Shown here one piece after another: positions 1-9,392 of a stretch of DNA of 64,000 nt. Under the pieces are notes generated by a model. The model did no database searches. It saw only the letters and a list, made by a program, of their open reading frames with translations, and had not been told where the DNA came from. The position numbers were made by a program, and so were the translations under genes. The stretch covers positions 182,593 to 246,592 of the forward strand of contig JAILLP010000030.1 of NCBI GenBank assembly GCA_024693065.1. Reading direction: 5' to 3'. Position 1 is the first letter of the stretch; each line of letters starts with the position of its first letter. This stretch comes from Paludibacteraceae bacterium. GTDB lineage: Bacteria; Bacteroidota; Bacteroidia; Bacteroidales; Paludibacteraceae.

Positions 1-30
1 AGGCGCAAGCATATCAAGCATATAAAGAAA

Positions 31-74
31 AGCCGGAGGAGTGAAACTGCATCGTTTCGCTCCTCCGGCTTTTT
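31..74 (-). terminator. Strong hairpin terminator after the repeat-protein gene
   Basis: Positions 31-47 pair with 54-70 in a 17-bp stem with one G-T wobble and a 6-nt loop. T-rich sequence flanks it on both strands, so it can end transcription from either side. It lies 17 bp past the stop codon of the minus-strand gene and most likely ends that transcript. Confidence 0.85.
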
Positions 75-90
75 GTGATGACCCGACTGC

Positions 91-3000
91 CTATCGCACG
101 GTCGTTGTCAATGTCTTTCCGTTCGCCCTGACGAAATAGATGCCTTGGCTAGGAACGTACAGGGAACGGGTCTCGTTGGCTGCTCCGGTGGAGACAGATA
201 TTAGCCTTCCGGAAGGGTCATAGAGGGATACCTCGCCCTCCGCATTGCGGATGTAGATGGTGTGGCCTTCCGACCATACGGCTATGCCGTCGCTTGTGGT
301 AGTGCCAACTCCAACTTCCTCTATGTCCACAACTATCCAACCCTCGGGGATACGGTCTTCCCCAAATTCGATTTCCAATGATTTCGGGCAGATGAATTTG
401 CCTGTAGGGGCAACGTCATTGACCCAGGATTCGGTTGCGGAACCTGAACTCCAAGAATCAAAGGCGACTCTGATTTCGGAAAGATTGGTACATCCCTCGA
501 ACATGGATCTGTAACAACGTAACGATAAGTCCGTGGCGGGTAATTCAGGCGCTTTCGTAAGACTTGTGCAACCAGCAAACATGCGCTCGTAACAATAAAA
601 TGATAATGCCATGGCCTGCAGTTCAGGCGCTTGCGTTAGGCTAGTACATCCGCTGAACATGCTGCGGTAGCATGATTCTTCCAATGTTGTTGCTGGTAGT
701 TCAGGAGCATGTGTTAGGCTGGTACATCCGTTGAACATTCCGAGGTAGCATGATCGTGCCAGTGTTGTTGCGAACAATTCTGGGGCATGCGTAAGGCTGG
801 TACATTTATTGAACATTAGTTCATAACATTCAGTACCCAATGTCGAGGCTGGCAATTCGGGGGCCTGCGAAAGACTCGAGCATTCGGAGAACATTGACTC
901 ATAGCATGTGTTGCATAATGTTATAGCGGGCAAATTCGGGGCCTGGGTGAGCCCTTTGCAATAGGCGAACATTGAGGCATAACAAGCTGTGTCCAATGTA
1001 ATGGCAGGCAGTTCGGGAGCATGCGTAAGGCTAGTGCATCCTTCAAAGAGCTTGTAGAAACAATATTTGTTTGGTATATTGAGTGTCTCGTTGGAGTAGC
1101 ATAAGAGGTTCATGATGCTTCCGTTTGCCGCTATTTTGCCTTTCATGTAGAATTTTGTGTAGCTCTTGACGGATGTTGAAAAACCATTAGGATTGTCTCC
1201 TCTGAGTAAGGCTTTGTCTCCTGTGTGCTCTAAAATGACACTCTCGTCATCTTGAAGTTTAATCCAGGTCTCACCGCCATCCAAAGAGTACTGTATATCT
1301 GGGTCGTTTTGTGTGTTTTTTATTTTAAAGGATGAACTGTCTTCTTCTGCCGTGAAAGACAGCATTGTCGGGCAGTCCTCCCATTCTATGACTCTCCATC
1401 CTTCAGGGATTCGGTCTATACCGTATTCAAGAGGCAGTGGTTGCCTGCAGATAAAGGTGCCAGTAGGGGCAACTGAAGCAACCCAAGCATATGTCGTTCC
1501 CACCCCCCATTGGATGGATCCCCATTGGGTGAATCCCACTTTGATTTCAGATAGTTTTTTACATTTAACGAACATTTGGTAATAGCAACCCCTTTCTAAA
1601 ACTCTTGCGGGCAATTCGGGCGCCTTCGTCAGATTGGTGCAGTTGTAGAACATTTCGGAATAACAAAAATCTTTCATGATTTTTGCGGGCAATTCGGGCG
1701 CCTTCGTCAGATTGGTGCAGTTGTAGAACATGCTGGCGTAACAACCGCTAGCCAGGATTTTTGCGGGCAATTCGGGCGCTTGGGTCAAATTGGTGCAGCC
1801 GGAGAATATGCCGGAATAACAATATTCTTCCAGGATTTTTGCGGGCAATTCGGGTGCTTGGATCAAGTTGGTGCATTGGGAGAACATGTAGCTGTAACAG
1901 TCTTCCGCTAAAGTCGTTGCTGGCAGTTCTGGCGCTTGTGTGAGACTTTCGCATTGTTTGAATAATCTTGTAAAACAATATATTTTAGTAATTTCGGTGC
2001 TAAAGCCCACACCGTCCAAAAGACTCATTACACTTCCACTTGCGGCTATCTTCCCCGACATTGTGAAATTATAGTAGTGCTGGTCGTTAAAGGAGAATCC
2101 GTTGGGGTTGTATCCCCTAAGTAAAGCTTTGTCTCCTTTTTTATTTAGGACGACTTCCTTTCCATATTTCAGTGTTGACCACGTTTTGCCATTGTCGAGA
2201 GAGTATTTTATGTCAGGGATGTCGTTGTCGTATGTGGAGCTGAGGTCTATCCCGAAAGATGATGCGTCTTCTTCTGCGGTGAAGGTAAGATAGTTGGTGT
2301 TCTTCCGTCTCCAGTTTTGGGGGATTCTACTGTCACCATATTCCTCGGGTAAATCTTCAGGACCGAAGAATGTGCCCTTAGGTGCTACATCTTTAAGCCA
2401 ATCAACAGTCTCGTCTCCCCATTGATGGAACGAAACGCTTACGATAGACAGGTTTGAACAACCTTCGAACATGTTCGCATAACAATTCTTGACCAATGGT
2501 TGAGTTGACAAACATTTCACTTCTGTCAAGCTGGTGCAGCCTTTGAACATTTCATTGTAACAATTTTCCGCCAATGAATCGGCCGGCAATTCTGGGGTTT
2601 GAGTAAGACTTGTGCATCCTGAGAACATGGCGTAGTAGCAACTGTCTGTCAAGGAGGTGGCAGGTAGTTCCGGTGCCACTGTGAGGCCCGTGCAGTCAAG
2701 GAACAGATTCATGAAACATTTTTTGTTTGGAATCTTAGTGGTGTAGCCTATGCTATCTATTAGGCTCATTATGCTACCGCTTGCCTCCACTTCCCCATTT
2801 ATCATAAATCTTGTTTCTCCTTTTGTCGAGAAGCCTTCAGGGTTATTACCTCTAACCATAACAGTCGGGTCATTAAGTGATATCGGAATTCTCCCATTTG
2901 TGACTTTTGTCCATGATATGCCTCCATTGTGGGAGTACTCTATCTTGGGATCGTTGTCTCCATAGTTTATTATTCTGATTGAAGCATCATAATCCTTCGC

Positions 3001-5676
3001 TTTGAATGTGAGATAGTTAGCGACAATTCTCTCTCCGTCATAATATTCCACTTTCCATCCCCTCGGGATACGGTTGGGCCCATATTCGGTCCTCAAGAGA
3101 TTAGAGCAGTAGAATGTGCCGGTCGGGGCGACTCCTTTAACCCAGTCTGATGTGTTCCAAATGGAACTTGAATATGAGATGTGCTCTTCTCCCCAATCAG
3201 TGATGTGTACTTTTATGCTAGAAAGTGAATCGCATCCTTCGAACATGGAATAATAGCATTCCCTTTCCAGTTTTTCCGCCGGCAATTCAGGCGCTTGAGT
3301 GAGACTTTTACACCCTGAAAACATGCTTTGGTAGCAGTTCTGGGACAATGTTGTTGCTGGCAATTCCGGTGCTTGGGCGAGTCTTGTGCAGTTGTAGAAC
3401 ATCCCTTCGTAACAAGACTTCTCCAATTCTGTGGAAGGTAGTTCTGGCGCTTCTTTGAGGTTGGTGCAGCCATTGAACATGTATTTGTAACAGAGCTTTT
3501 CCATCGTGTACGCAGGTAATTTAGGCGCTTTTGTGAGACTCGTGCAATTGTTGAACATGTAGGCGTAGCACTCTTCGGACAATTTCTTCGCCGGCAATTC
3601 AGGTGATTGTGTGAGGCTTTCACATTCGCTAAATAAATAGCTGAAACACCCTTTTTGAGAGATGGCGGTTGCTTCTCCTGTGACATCTATGAGGCTCATC
3701 ACGCTACCGCTTGCCGCTATTTTGCCGGACATCACGAATTTTGTATATGAGTTTGTGCCTGAGGATAAGCCCGTAGGATTGTCTCCTCTAAGCAACGCTT
3801 TGTCTCCTTTGTGTCCCAATGTGATGGTTTCTCCCTCTTTGAGTCTCTTCCAGTTTTTACCGTTGTCAACGGAATATAGAATGTTTGGGGTGTTGTTGTT
3901 CGAAACATTCTTTATCCCAAAAGATGAACTGTCTTCTTCTGCCGTGAATGTCAGATAGTTGGGTTCTGTAACTTCCTCTGTGGTCGGTTTTATCGTCCAG
4001 CCTTCAGGAATCCGGTCTATGCCGTATTCGAGAGGCAATGATTGTGGACAGTAGAAAGTGCCTGTCGAGGCTACGTCCTTGACCCATTCTGATGTGTTCC
4101 ATAATGTGCCTGAGGTACTATCCTCATATTCTACGCCCCAATCTGTGATGGAAACCGTTATTTCTGAAAGGAATTTGCAGGCGTCGAACATCGAGTTATA
4201 ACAACCTTCGACAAGGAATCTTGCCGGTAGTTCCGGGGCTTGCTTTAGGGACAAGCAACCATTGAACATGTAGGCATAGCACTGCTTGGCTAACTTTTTC
4301 GCTGGTAGCTCTGGTGCTTGAGTGAGGTTTATACAACCCCTAAACATGAATTTATAGCAACTGTCAGCCAGTGTTGTTGCGGGTAATTCCGGGGCTTGGA
4401 CAAGTTTTGAACAGTTGTAGAACATCCCTTCGTAACAAGCGTTTGCCAATTTTGTGGCGGGTAGTTCCGGCGTTTGTGTGAGTGCCGAGCACCCTGAGAA
4501 CATGCTTCGATAGCAGTTGCTGGCTAAAGTTACACCTAGCGTTTTAGGCGCTTGTGTCAGATTCGTGCAGTTGTAAAACATGTCCGCATAACAGTATTCG
4601 CTCATGATTGTGGCGGGTAATTCCGGTGCTTGTGTGAGCGCAGCACACTCTGAGAACATTTTTTGGTAACAATTCTCGGACAATGTTGTCGCTGGCAATT
4701 CGGGGGCTGTCGCGAGGCTTGAACATTCGGAGAACATGCTTCGATAGCAATTGTCGGACAAAGTTGTAGCGGGCAGCTCCGGAGCTTGTGTGAGTGCCGA
4801 GCACCCTGAAAACATGCTTTGGTAACAACTGGCGTTCATTTCGGTTGCTGGCAATTCTGGCGCTTGTGTGAGGCTTGTGCATCCGGCGAACATTCTCATG
4901 TAACAGCTGTCAGCCAGGTAAATGGACGGCAACTCTGGCGCTTGCGTGAGGCTTGTGCAGTTCTCGAACATTCTTCCATAACATAGTTTGTCCAATGTCG
5001 TTGCTGGTAATTCTGGCGTTTTTGTGAGGCTCGTACATTCCCCAAACATGCCTCCGTAGCATGATCTATCCAAATATTCCGCTGGTAATTCTGGCGCTTC
5101 CGTGAGGCTGGCGCATCCTGAGAACATGTATGCGTAGCACTCGAATTTCATTGTGTTTGCTGGCAGTTCGGGCGCTTGGATGAGGTTGGTGCAGCTGTCA
5201 AACATCTGCACGTAACATTGTTCTTTCAGCGTGGTCGCCGGTAATTCCGGAGCTTTCGTGAGGCTTTCGCATTTCTCGAACAGTCTCCAAAAACATATAT
5301 CATTAGGGATGGTGGTGACCTCTCCGATGTTGTCAATCAGGCTCATCACGCTTCCGCTGGCGGCTATTTTGCCTCCCATTGTGAACTTTGTATATTTTTC
5401 ATAATGGGTAGAGAACCCTTTGGGGTTGTTCCCCCTAAGCAGGGCTTTGTCTCCCTTGTGCGCTAAAACGACAGCCTTGTCCTCTGAGAGGTCCGTCCAG
5501 GTCTCCCCGTCATCCAGGGAGTACTGCACACTCGGATTGTTATCGCCAAACCTCTTGATACAGAATGTGGACGAATCCTCCTCCGCCGTGAAGGTTAAGT
5601 GGTTGGCCGCACTCGCCATATAGGTGGCGCAAAACATCAAAATGAATGTCAAGAACGTTCTCATCTTCATTGCCAT
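91..5676 (-). CDS. BspA-like repeat surface protein with T9SS type A sorting tail
   Basis: This 1861-residue protein is probably exported and anchored at the cell surface. It begins with a signal peptide (hydrophobic FLTFILMFCATYMASA). The body consists of five modules. Each opens with a header of about 110 residues starting like NYLTFTAEEDSSSFGIK and containing HKGDKALLRG and KIAASGSVMSLID. Each header is followed by 26-residue repeats of the form CYxxMFxxCxSLTQAPELPA, and a closing segment with GIDRIPEGW. I count 15, 6, 4, 6 and 8 repeats, 39 in all. The repeats match the BspA-like family (DUF285, PF03382). The last 75 residues (YDPSGRLISV, GIYFVRANGK) look like a type A sorting domain for the type IX secretion system. 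It is monocistronic, with its own promoter and terminator. A role in adhesion or host contact is inference from the family. Confidence 0.9.
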   Translation of the reverse strand: MAMKMRTFLTFILMFCATYMASAANHLTFTAEEDSSTFCIKRFGDNNPSVQYSLDDGETWTDLSEDKAVVLAHKGDKALLRGNNPKGFSTHYEKYTKFTMGGKIAASGSVMSLIDNIGEVTTIPNDICFWRLFEKCESLTKAPELPATTLKEQCYVQMFDSCTNLIQAPELPANTMKFECYAYMFSGCASLTEAPELPAEYLDRSCYGGMFGECTSLTKTPELPATTLDKLCYGRMFENCTSLTQAPELPSIYLADSCYMRMFAGCTSLTQAPELPATEMNASCYQSMFSGCSALTQAPELPATTLSDNCYRSMFSECSSLATAPELPATTLSENCYQKMFSECAALTQAPELPATIMSEYCYADMFYNCTNLTQAPKTLGVTLASNCYRSMFSGCSALTQTPELPATKLANACYEGMFYNCSKLVQAPELPATTLADSCYKFMFRGCINLTQAPELPAKKLAKQCYAYMFNGCLSLKQAPELPARFLVEGCYNSMFDACKFLSEITVSITDWGVEYEDSTSGTLWNTSEWVKDVASTGTFYCPQSLPLEYGIDRIPEGWTIKPTTEEVTEPNYLTFTAEEDSSSFGIKNVSNNNTPNILYSVDNGKNWKRLKEGETITLGHKGDKALLRGDNPTGLSSGTNSYTKFVMSGKIAASGSVMSLIDVTGEATAISQKGCFSYLFSECESLTQSPELPAKKLSEECYAYMFNNCTSLTKAPKLPAYTMEKLCYKYMFNGCTNLKEAPELPSTELEKSCYEGMFYNCTRLAQAPELPATTLSQNCYQSMFSGCKSLTQAPELPAEKLERECYYSMFEGCDSLSSIKVHITDWGEEHISYSSSIWNTSDWVKGVAPTGTFYCSNLLRTEYGPNRIPRGWKVEYYDGERIVANYLTFKAKDYDASIRIINYGDNDPKIEYSHNGGISWTKVTNGRIPISLNDPTVMVRGNNPEGFSTKGETRFMINGEVEASGSIMSLIDSIGYTTKIPNKKCFMNLFLDCTGLTVAPELPATSLTDSCYYAMFSGCTSLTQTPELPADSLAENCYNEMFKGCTSLTEVKCLSTQPLVKNCYANMFEGCSNLSIVSVSFHQWGDETVDWLKDVAPKGTFFGPEDLPEEYGDSRIPQNWRRKNTNYLTFTAEEDASSFGIDLSSTYDNDIPDIKYSLDNGKTWSTLKYGKEVVLNKKGDKALLRGYNPNGFSFNDQHYYNFTMSGKIAASGSVMSLLDGVGFSTEITKIYCFTRLFKQCESLTQAPELPATTLAEDCYSYMFSQCTNLIQAPELPAKILEEYCYSGIFSGCTNLTQAPELPAKILASGCYASMFYNCTNLTKAPELPAKIMKDFCYSEMFYNCTNLTKAPELPARVLERGCYYQMFVKCKKLSEIKVGFTQWGSIQWGVGTTYAWVASVAPTGTFICRQPLPLEYGIDRIPEGWRVIEWEDCPTMLSFTAEEDSSSFKIKNTQNDPDIQYSLDGGETWIKLQDDESVILEHTGDKALLRGDNPNGFSTSVKSYTKFYMKGKIAANGSIMNLLCYSNETLNIPNKYCFYKLFEGCTSLTHAPELPAITLDTACYASMFAYCKGLTQAPNLPAITLCNTCYESMFSECSSLSQAPELPASTLGTECYELMFNKCTSLTHAPELFATTLARSCYLGMFNGCTSLTHAPELPATTLEESCYRSMFSGCTSLTQAPELQAMALSFYCYERMFAGCTSLTKAPELPATDLSLRCYRSMFEGCTNLSEIRVAFDSWSSGSATESWVNDVAPTGKFICPKSLEIEFGEDRIPEGWIVVDIEEVGVGTTTSDGIAVWSEGHTIYIRNAEGEVSLYDPSGRLISVSTGAANETRSLYVPSQGIYFVRANGKTLTTTVR
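475..5310 (-). repeat. Five arrays of 78-bp coding repeats (39 units)
   Basis: Arrays lie at about 4165-5300 (15 units), 3225-3650 (6), 2450-2730 (4), 1550-1985 (6) and 475-1065 (8), counted from the protein N-terminus. Each unit encodes 26 residues with two cysteines eight positions apart (CYxxMFxxC). Neighbouring units are very similar at DNA level, for example the three units around 1600-1850. The unequal unit numbers suggest gain and loss by recombination. Confidence 0.85.
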
Positions 5677-5776
5677 ATCTGTTTTTGTTTGATTAATTCA
5701 TTCATGTTACACATCCCATTAGTTGCAAAGGACAGATAGCCGGTTGATGGAATATTTGTCCGTTTGAAATATTTTC

Positions 5777-5808
5777 CAAATATACAATTTTTTGTTGGAT
5801 TGGTCAAA
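5777..5808 (-). promoter_or_regulatory. Promoter of the repeat-protein gene
   Basis: Read on the minus strand, TTTG (5805-5808) is followed after 20 bp by TATATTTG (5777-5784). This is an exact match to the Bacteroidota sigma factor consensus TTTG-N19/21-TAnnTTTG. It implies an untranslated leader of about 95 nt before the ATG at 5676. Confidence 0.8.
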
Positions 5809-5955
5809 AAAACGCTTTCATTTGCTTCCCCCATGGTCCTGTTTTGGTACAGATGGAGCCCTCCGCCGTGGCGCACAGAATGGGGTGGGGGACATTCCCG
5901 GGACGGCTTATGGATGCTACCGATTAATCCTTCGTTGGTAAATTTTTCCCGATAC

Positions 5956-5989
5956 TTGCTTTTAATCTTATGATAAATGACTATCTTAG
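5956..5989 (+). promoter_or_regulatory. Possible promoter of the GH3 operon
   Basis: TATCTTAG (5982-5989) resembles the -7 box TAnnTTTG with one change, and a TTG lies at 5956-5958, 23 bp upstream. The spacing is slightly long. It would start transcription about 45 nt before the GH3 ATG at 6043. Confidence 0.4.
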
Positions 5990-6042
5990 CACGATTTTTA
6001 ACCATAATGTAAACGAATAACTAAAAAAATAAGGAATATAGT

Positions 6043-7746
6043 ATGGAAGAGAAGACCAAAGGTGCGTGGAAAATCAAGACGCTCCTCTCTATCGCAGGTA
6101 AGATGCAGTGGAGAAAATTGGACAAGGCCGCAAAGGATTGTAAGAAAGCGCAAGAGAAAACGCTGAGAGGTATTTTGGAATATGCGAAGGATTCCGTCTA
6201 TGGTAAGGAACACAACTTCGCCAAGATATTGGAAGCGAAGAGCGCTGACGAGTTGTTCAAACTCTATGAGGAAAACGTGAAGTCTAACGACTACGAGGAT
6301 TTCCGCCCATACGTGGAGCGTCACAAGCATGGTGAGGAGAACGTGCTCTTCCCTGGCAAACCTAAGATGTATGCCACCACTTCCGGTACGACCAGCGAGC
6401 CTAAGTGGATTCCTATCACGAACGAATATTACTCCAACGTATATAGTAAGATGACGAAGGTGTGGCTCTACTCCTTCATCAAGAACCGCCCGAAGACTTT
6501 CGACGGACAGATCGTCTCCATCGTAGGCAAGGCCATCGAGGGTGCCGCTCCGGACGGAACGGTGTACGGCTCCGTTTCAGGTGTGACGCAACGTGACTGC
6601 CCTGAGTTCATCAAGGTGGCTTACACGGCCCCTGCGGATGTCTTCACCATCTCCGACTACAAGGCTCGCTACTATTGCATCATGCGTTTGGGTATCGAGC
6701 ACAATGTGCACTTGATCGTGACCGCAAACCCTTCCACTATCGTGGAGATGCAGAACAACGTGAACGAGTTCTACGACGATTACGTGGATGATATCGAGAA
6801 GGGTACCATCAGCGCTAAGATCAATATCCCTGAAGAGGTTAGACAAAACATCATCAAGGGCAAGAACCTGCAGCCAAACCCTGAGCGCGCAAAGGAACTC
6901 CGCGCGTTGAAGGAGAAGTACGGCATCGTGTTGCCTAAGCACTATTGGCCTAACATGCAGATCCTGAACACTTGGAAGTGCGGTAACACGAAGTTCTATT
7001 TGGAGAAGTTCAAGGACTCCTTCCCTAAGGATATGATGCACTTGGAGTTCAGCTACTTCTCGTCTGAGTGCCGCGCCGGATTGGTGTTGGACGATACGAC
7101 CGGTACGGTCCTCTTCCCTCACATGCACTATTTCGAGTTCGTGGAGAAGAGTGATCTTGAGAACCCTAACCCTAAGTTCCTGCGTCTGCACGAACTGGAG
7201 GTTGGTAAGCAATATTGCCCATACGTGACGACATGGGCGGGTCTCTACCGCTATACGATGAGCGACTTGCTCGAGGTGGAGGGCTTCTACGGAACCATCC
7301 CTAAGGTTCACATGGTACAGAAGATCAACGGTATCGTGACGATGACGGGTGAAAAGCTCCACGAGACCCAATTCACGGGCGCTGTCGAGGAGGCTGCGAA
7401 GGAGTTGAACATGCCGGTTAAGTTCTTCATCGGTTTCGCCGACCTGAGCGTTTCCGCTTACCACTTCTACTACGAGTTCGAGAACCAGGATACTACGCAG
7501 GAGCAGGCTGAGGCATTCACTAAATTGGTGGACGACAAACTGAAACAGCGCAACATGGAGTATCAGGCTAAGCGTGACTCCTTGCGTGTGCACGACCCGA
7601 TCACGCACATGCTCGTTTCCGAATCATTCGAGAAGTTCAAGGCACGTTGCATCGAAGAGGGTGCCCGCGACGGACAGTTCAAATTGAACTTGCTGTTGCA
7701 GGATGAGAACCGTCATGCTAAATTCAAAGACCTCGTTAAGAAGTAA
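6043..7746 (+). CDS. GH3-family acyl-adenylating enzyme
   Basis: This 567-residue protein belongs to the GH3 (auxin-responsive promoter) family of the ANL adenylating superfamily. In plants these enzymes activate a carboxylic acid with ATP and join it to an amino acid. Three family motifs are visible: the nucleotide-binding loop SGTTSEPK near residue 112, YFSSECRAG near 336, and YRYTMSDLLEVEGF near 402. Length is normal for the family. It is cytoplasmic, with no signal peptide. Its stop codon overlaps the ATG of the next gene (TAATG), so the pair is probably co-translated. The bacterial substrate is unknown, and nothing nearby identifies it; a cell-wall or lipid-related acyl substrate is only a guess. 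Confidence 0.85.
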   Translation: MEEKTKGAWKIKTLLSIAGKMQWRKLDKAAKDCKKAQEKTLRGILEYAKDSVYGKEHNFAKILEAKSADELFKLYEENVKSNDYEDFRPYVERHKHGEENVLFPGKPKMYATTSGTTSEPKWIPITNEYYSNVYSKMTKVWLYSFIKNRPKTFDGQIVSIVGKAIEGAAPDGTVYGSVSGVTQRDCPEFIKVAYTAPADVFTISDYKARYYCIMRLGIEHNVHLIVTANPSTIVEMQNNVNEFYDDYVDDIEKGTISAKINIPEEVRQNIIKGKNLQPNPERAKELRALKEKYGIVLPKHYWPNMQILNTWKCGNTKFYLEKFKDSFPKDMMHLEFSYFSSECRAGLVLDDTTGTVLFPHMHYFEFVEKSDLENPNPKFLRLHELEVGKQYCPYVTTWAGLYRYTMSDLLEVEGFYGTIPKVHMVQKINGIVTMTGEKLHETQFTGAVEEAAKELNMPVKFFIGFADLSVSAYHFYYEFENQDTTQEQAEAFTKLVDDKLKQRNMEYQAKRDSLRVHDPITHMLVSESFEKFKARCIEEGARDGQFKLNLLLQDENRHAKFKDLVKK

Positions 7747-8438
7747 TGGTGAAGATTGATTGGTCGAGAGTGAAGGCTATTATCTTCGATTTCGACGGTA
7801 CATTATACGATAAGAAGAATTATCCCTTCCATCTGATCATGGCGAACCCATTGGACATCCGCAATGTGGGTGCCGAGCGCGCTGTGAGAAAGTACATGAA
7901 GGACAAGGACTTCGAGACGGAAGAGAAGTTTAACGATGCTTTCTTCGAACTTTTGGCGAAGCGGCAGAAACGTTCTGTGGAGAAGACGCGGTCTTGGTAC
8001 GAAGAGGACTATTTAGGCCGCTTCCTGAAGGTCTTAAAGAAGCATTATCACGCCCGACCGAGGGTGGATGAGCTCTTGGAGAAACTCAGAGACCGCGACG
8101 TGAAGACGGCTGTCTTCTCGGATTACCAGCGGACGGAGGAGCGCATGGAGGCTGTCGGGCTTTCCCCTTCGGCGTTCGACTTCTGTTTCAGTGCCCCTGA
8201 TATGGGTGCGTTGAAGCCGGCTCCACGTCTGATGTGGGAGATCCTTTCCGAAATGGAGGTGGAGGGCTCTGAGATCCTTGTGGTCGGTGACCGAACCGAT
8301 ACGGACGGTGTCTCCGCCTTGGTGGTGGATGGGCAATTCGTCCAAATCGTCAGGAAAGATCCGGAGGAGGTCTCCACGCATGCTGTCATGCTTTGGGACG
8401 AGTTCGTGGAGGAAGCCATGAACGTCCCGATGGGATGA
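7746..8438 (+). CDS. HAD-superfamily hydrolase coupled to GH3 gene
   Basis: This 230-residue cytoplasmic protein has the haloacid dehalogenase motifs. Motif I is DFDGTLYD near residue 13, with the nucleophile Asp and the acid/base Asp two residues on. The motif III lysine is in KPAPRLM, and the motif IV acidic site is in VVGDRTDTDGVSA. The segment between motifs I and II is a helical cap. The family mostly removes phosphate from small molecules. The start overlaps the GH3 stop by one base, and a good terminator follows 25 bp after the stop, so the two genes form a closed transcription unit. The substrate cannot be read from the sequence; it may act on a product or side-product of the GH3 reaction (inference). 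Confidence 0.8.
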   Translation: MVKIDWSRVKAIIFDFDGTLYDKKNYPFHLIMANPLDIRNVGAERAVRKYMKDKDFETEEKFNDAFFELLAKRQKRSVEKTRSWYEEDYLGRFLKVLKKHYHARPRVDELLEKLRDRDVKTAVFSDYQRTEERMEAVGLSPSAFDFCFSAPDMGALKPAPRLMWEILSEMEVEGSEILVVGDRTDTDGVSALVVDGQFVQIVRKDPEEVSTHAVMLWDEFVEEAMNVPMG

Positions 8439-8462
8439 TTCTTGCTGGATTCGATTGTTTAT

Positions 8463-8497
8463 AAGGCGGATACATTGTGTGTCCGCCTTTTGTTTTT
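8463..8497 (+). terminator. Terminator of the GH3-HAD operon
   Basis: An 11-bp stem (8463-8473 with 8479-8489, one G-T pair) carries a 5-nt loop and is followed by a T-rich run interrupted by one G. Confidence 0.8.
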
Positions 8498-8542
8498 CTT
8501 AAAAAAGATCTTTTCAGACATGGCAAATTCTTCCGAATTCTT

Positions 8543-8550
8543 TAATTTTG
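8543..8550 (+). promoter_or_regulatory. -7 box of the acyltransferase gene
   Basis: TAATTTTG matches TAnnTTTG exactly. No clear TTTG is found at the usual distance upstream. Its position supports the start codon at 8602, since the earlier TTG at 8548 would lie inside the promoter. Confidence 0.55.
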
Positions 8551-8601
8551 CAACGATATATTATCGCAAATGGAACTGTATTTGAAAAATGGTTGGTTGT
8601 T

Positions 8602-9300
8602 ATGTTGGACCTCAGTGAACAAATTAATAGTAAACAGAGATACGAATTTTATAAGAAGGCAGATGTAATCGCTTATTCGGTGTATCCCTCATTTAAGGGC
8701 AGGTTGCGGGCGTTGTTGCTGAATCTAAGTTATCGTTTTATTCGTGTGCTGAGACGGTATGAATATGTCTTGAATTGCAAGAAGGGGTTCATCCGTAGCT
8801 TCGAATTGTTTTTCATCATCCTTTACTACCGGCATCTGTCGGTGAAGACTGGTTATAATGTCCCGCCTAATGTTTTGGGGCCAGGTTGTGTCCTCCATTG
8901 TTTGGGCCCTGTGAATATCAACAAGGGTGGAAGTGTCGGCGAAAATACCCGCATCCATGTGTGTACTCAGATGGGAACGGGAGCGGGCTATGCCAATGCC
9001 GCACCTAAGTTGGGAAAGAATTGCTACGTGGCTCCGGGCGCTAAATTGTTTGGCGACATTACCATCTCTGATTGTACGGTGATTGGTGCCAATGCGGTCG
9101 TGAACAAAGGCTGTGATAAGAGCAATGTCCTCTTGGCTGGCGTGCCCGCCACGGTGAAGAAGGAGGGCGTGGATGTCTTCGATTTTATCATCCCTTCCAC
9201 GATAGTCGCTCAGTTGAGTCTTGAGGAGCAACGCTTCCTTTTCCATAAGACCTCTCTTGAGGTGAAGAAGTATTTGGTGGAGAGGGGATATGTGAATTAA
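8602..9300 (+). CDS. Serine acetyltransferase-like hexapeptide acyltransferase
   Basis: This 232-residue protein ends in a left-handed beta-helix built of hexapeptide repeats (GPGCVLHCLGPVNINKGGSV, then PKLGKNCYVAPGAKLFGD and VIGANAVVNKGC). The fold and the tail VLLAGVPATVKK are typical of CysE/LacA-type acetyltransferases, which move an acetyl group from acetyl-CoA. The N-terminal 80 residues are helical and basic. Compared with serine acetyltransferase of cysteine synthesis, the N-terminal domain differs, and such versions often sit near polysaccharide genes. The O-acylation operon starting at 9679 fits this. An in-frame TTG at 8548 would add 18 residues but overlaps the -7 box, so the ATG at 8602 is preferred. 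True serine acetyltransferase activity remains possible. Confidence 0.75.
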   Translation: MLDLSEQINSKQRYEFYKKADVIAYSVYPSFKGRLRALLLNLSYRFIRVLRRYEYVLNCKKGFIRSFELFFIILYYRHLSVKTGYNVPPNVLGPGCVLHCLGPVNINKGGSVGENTRIHVCTQMGTGAGYANAAPKLGKNCYVAPGAKLFGDITISDCTVIGANAVVNKGCDKSNVLLAGVPATVKKEGVDVFDFIIPSTIVAQLSLEEQRFLFHKTSLEVKKYLVERGYVN

Positions 9301-9320
9301 GAATTAAGAGTTGAGAATTG
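9295..9320 (+). repeat. AATTAAGA-type short repeat at gene end
   Basis: A run of near-identical 7-8 bp units (AATTAAG, AATTAAGA, GTTGAGAATT) overlaps and follows the stop codon. The same word type recurs in the same orientation directly after the metallo-hydrolase gene (29401-29435). Confidence 0.5.
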
Positions 9321-9353
9321 TTGCAATGTTTTAGTTGCTTCATTGCGCTGGAT

Positions 9354-9388
9354 ACAAAAAAAAGGCTGAATGCTAAGCATCCAACCTT
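9354..9388 (-). terminator. Terminator of tRNA-Asp
   Basis: On the minus strand a stem of about 10 bp with two G-T pairs (9378-9387 with 9363-9372) is followed by eight or more T. It lies directly downstream of the tRNA. Confidence 0.7.
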
Positions 9389-9392
9389 TTTG

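Larger units (their letters stand above)
5677..6042. other. Divergent intergenic region between repeat protein and GH3 gene
   Basis: These 366 bp separate two divergent genes. They hold the promoter of the minus-strand repeat protein and a weaker candidate for the plus-strand GH3 gene. Between the two, at about 5830-5915, is a block clearly richer in G and C than its flanks, with no convincing reading frame. I see no other gene. Confidence 0.6.

Noticed and set aside
475..5310. Regular repeats considered as a CRISPR array
   Set aside because: The period is 78 bp, units are contiguous and in frame, and they encode a known protein repeat; there are no spacers.
5764..5973. 69-codon frame in the divergent intergenic region
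   Set aside because: It runs over the promoter of the repeat-protein gene and is not protein-like.
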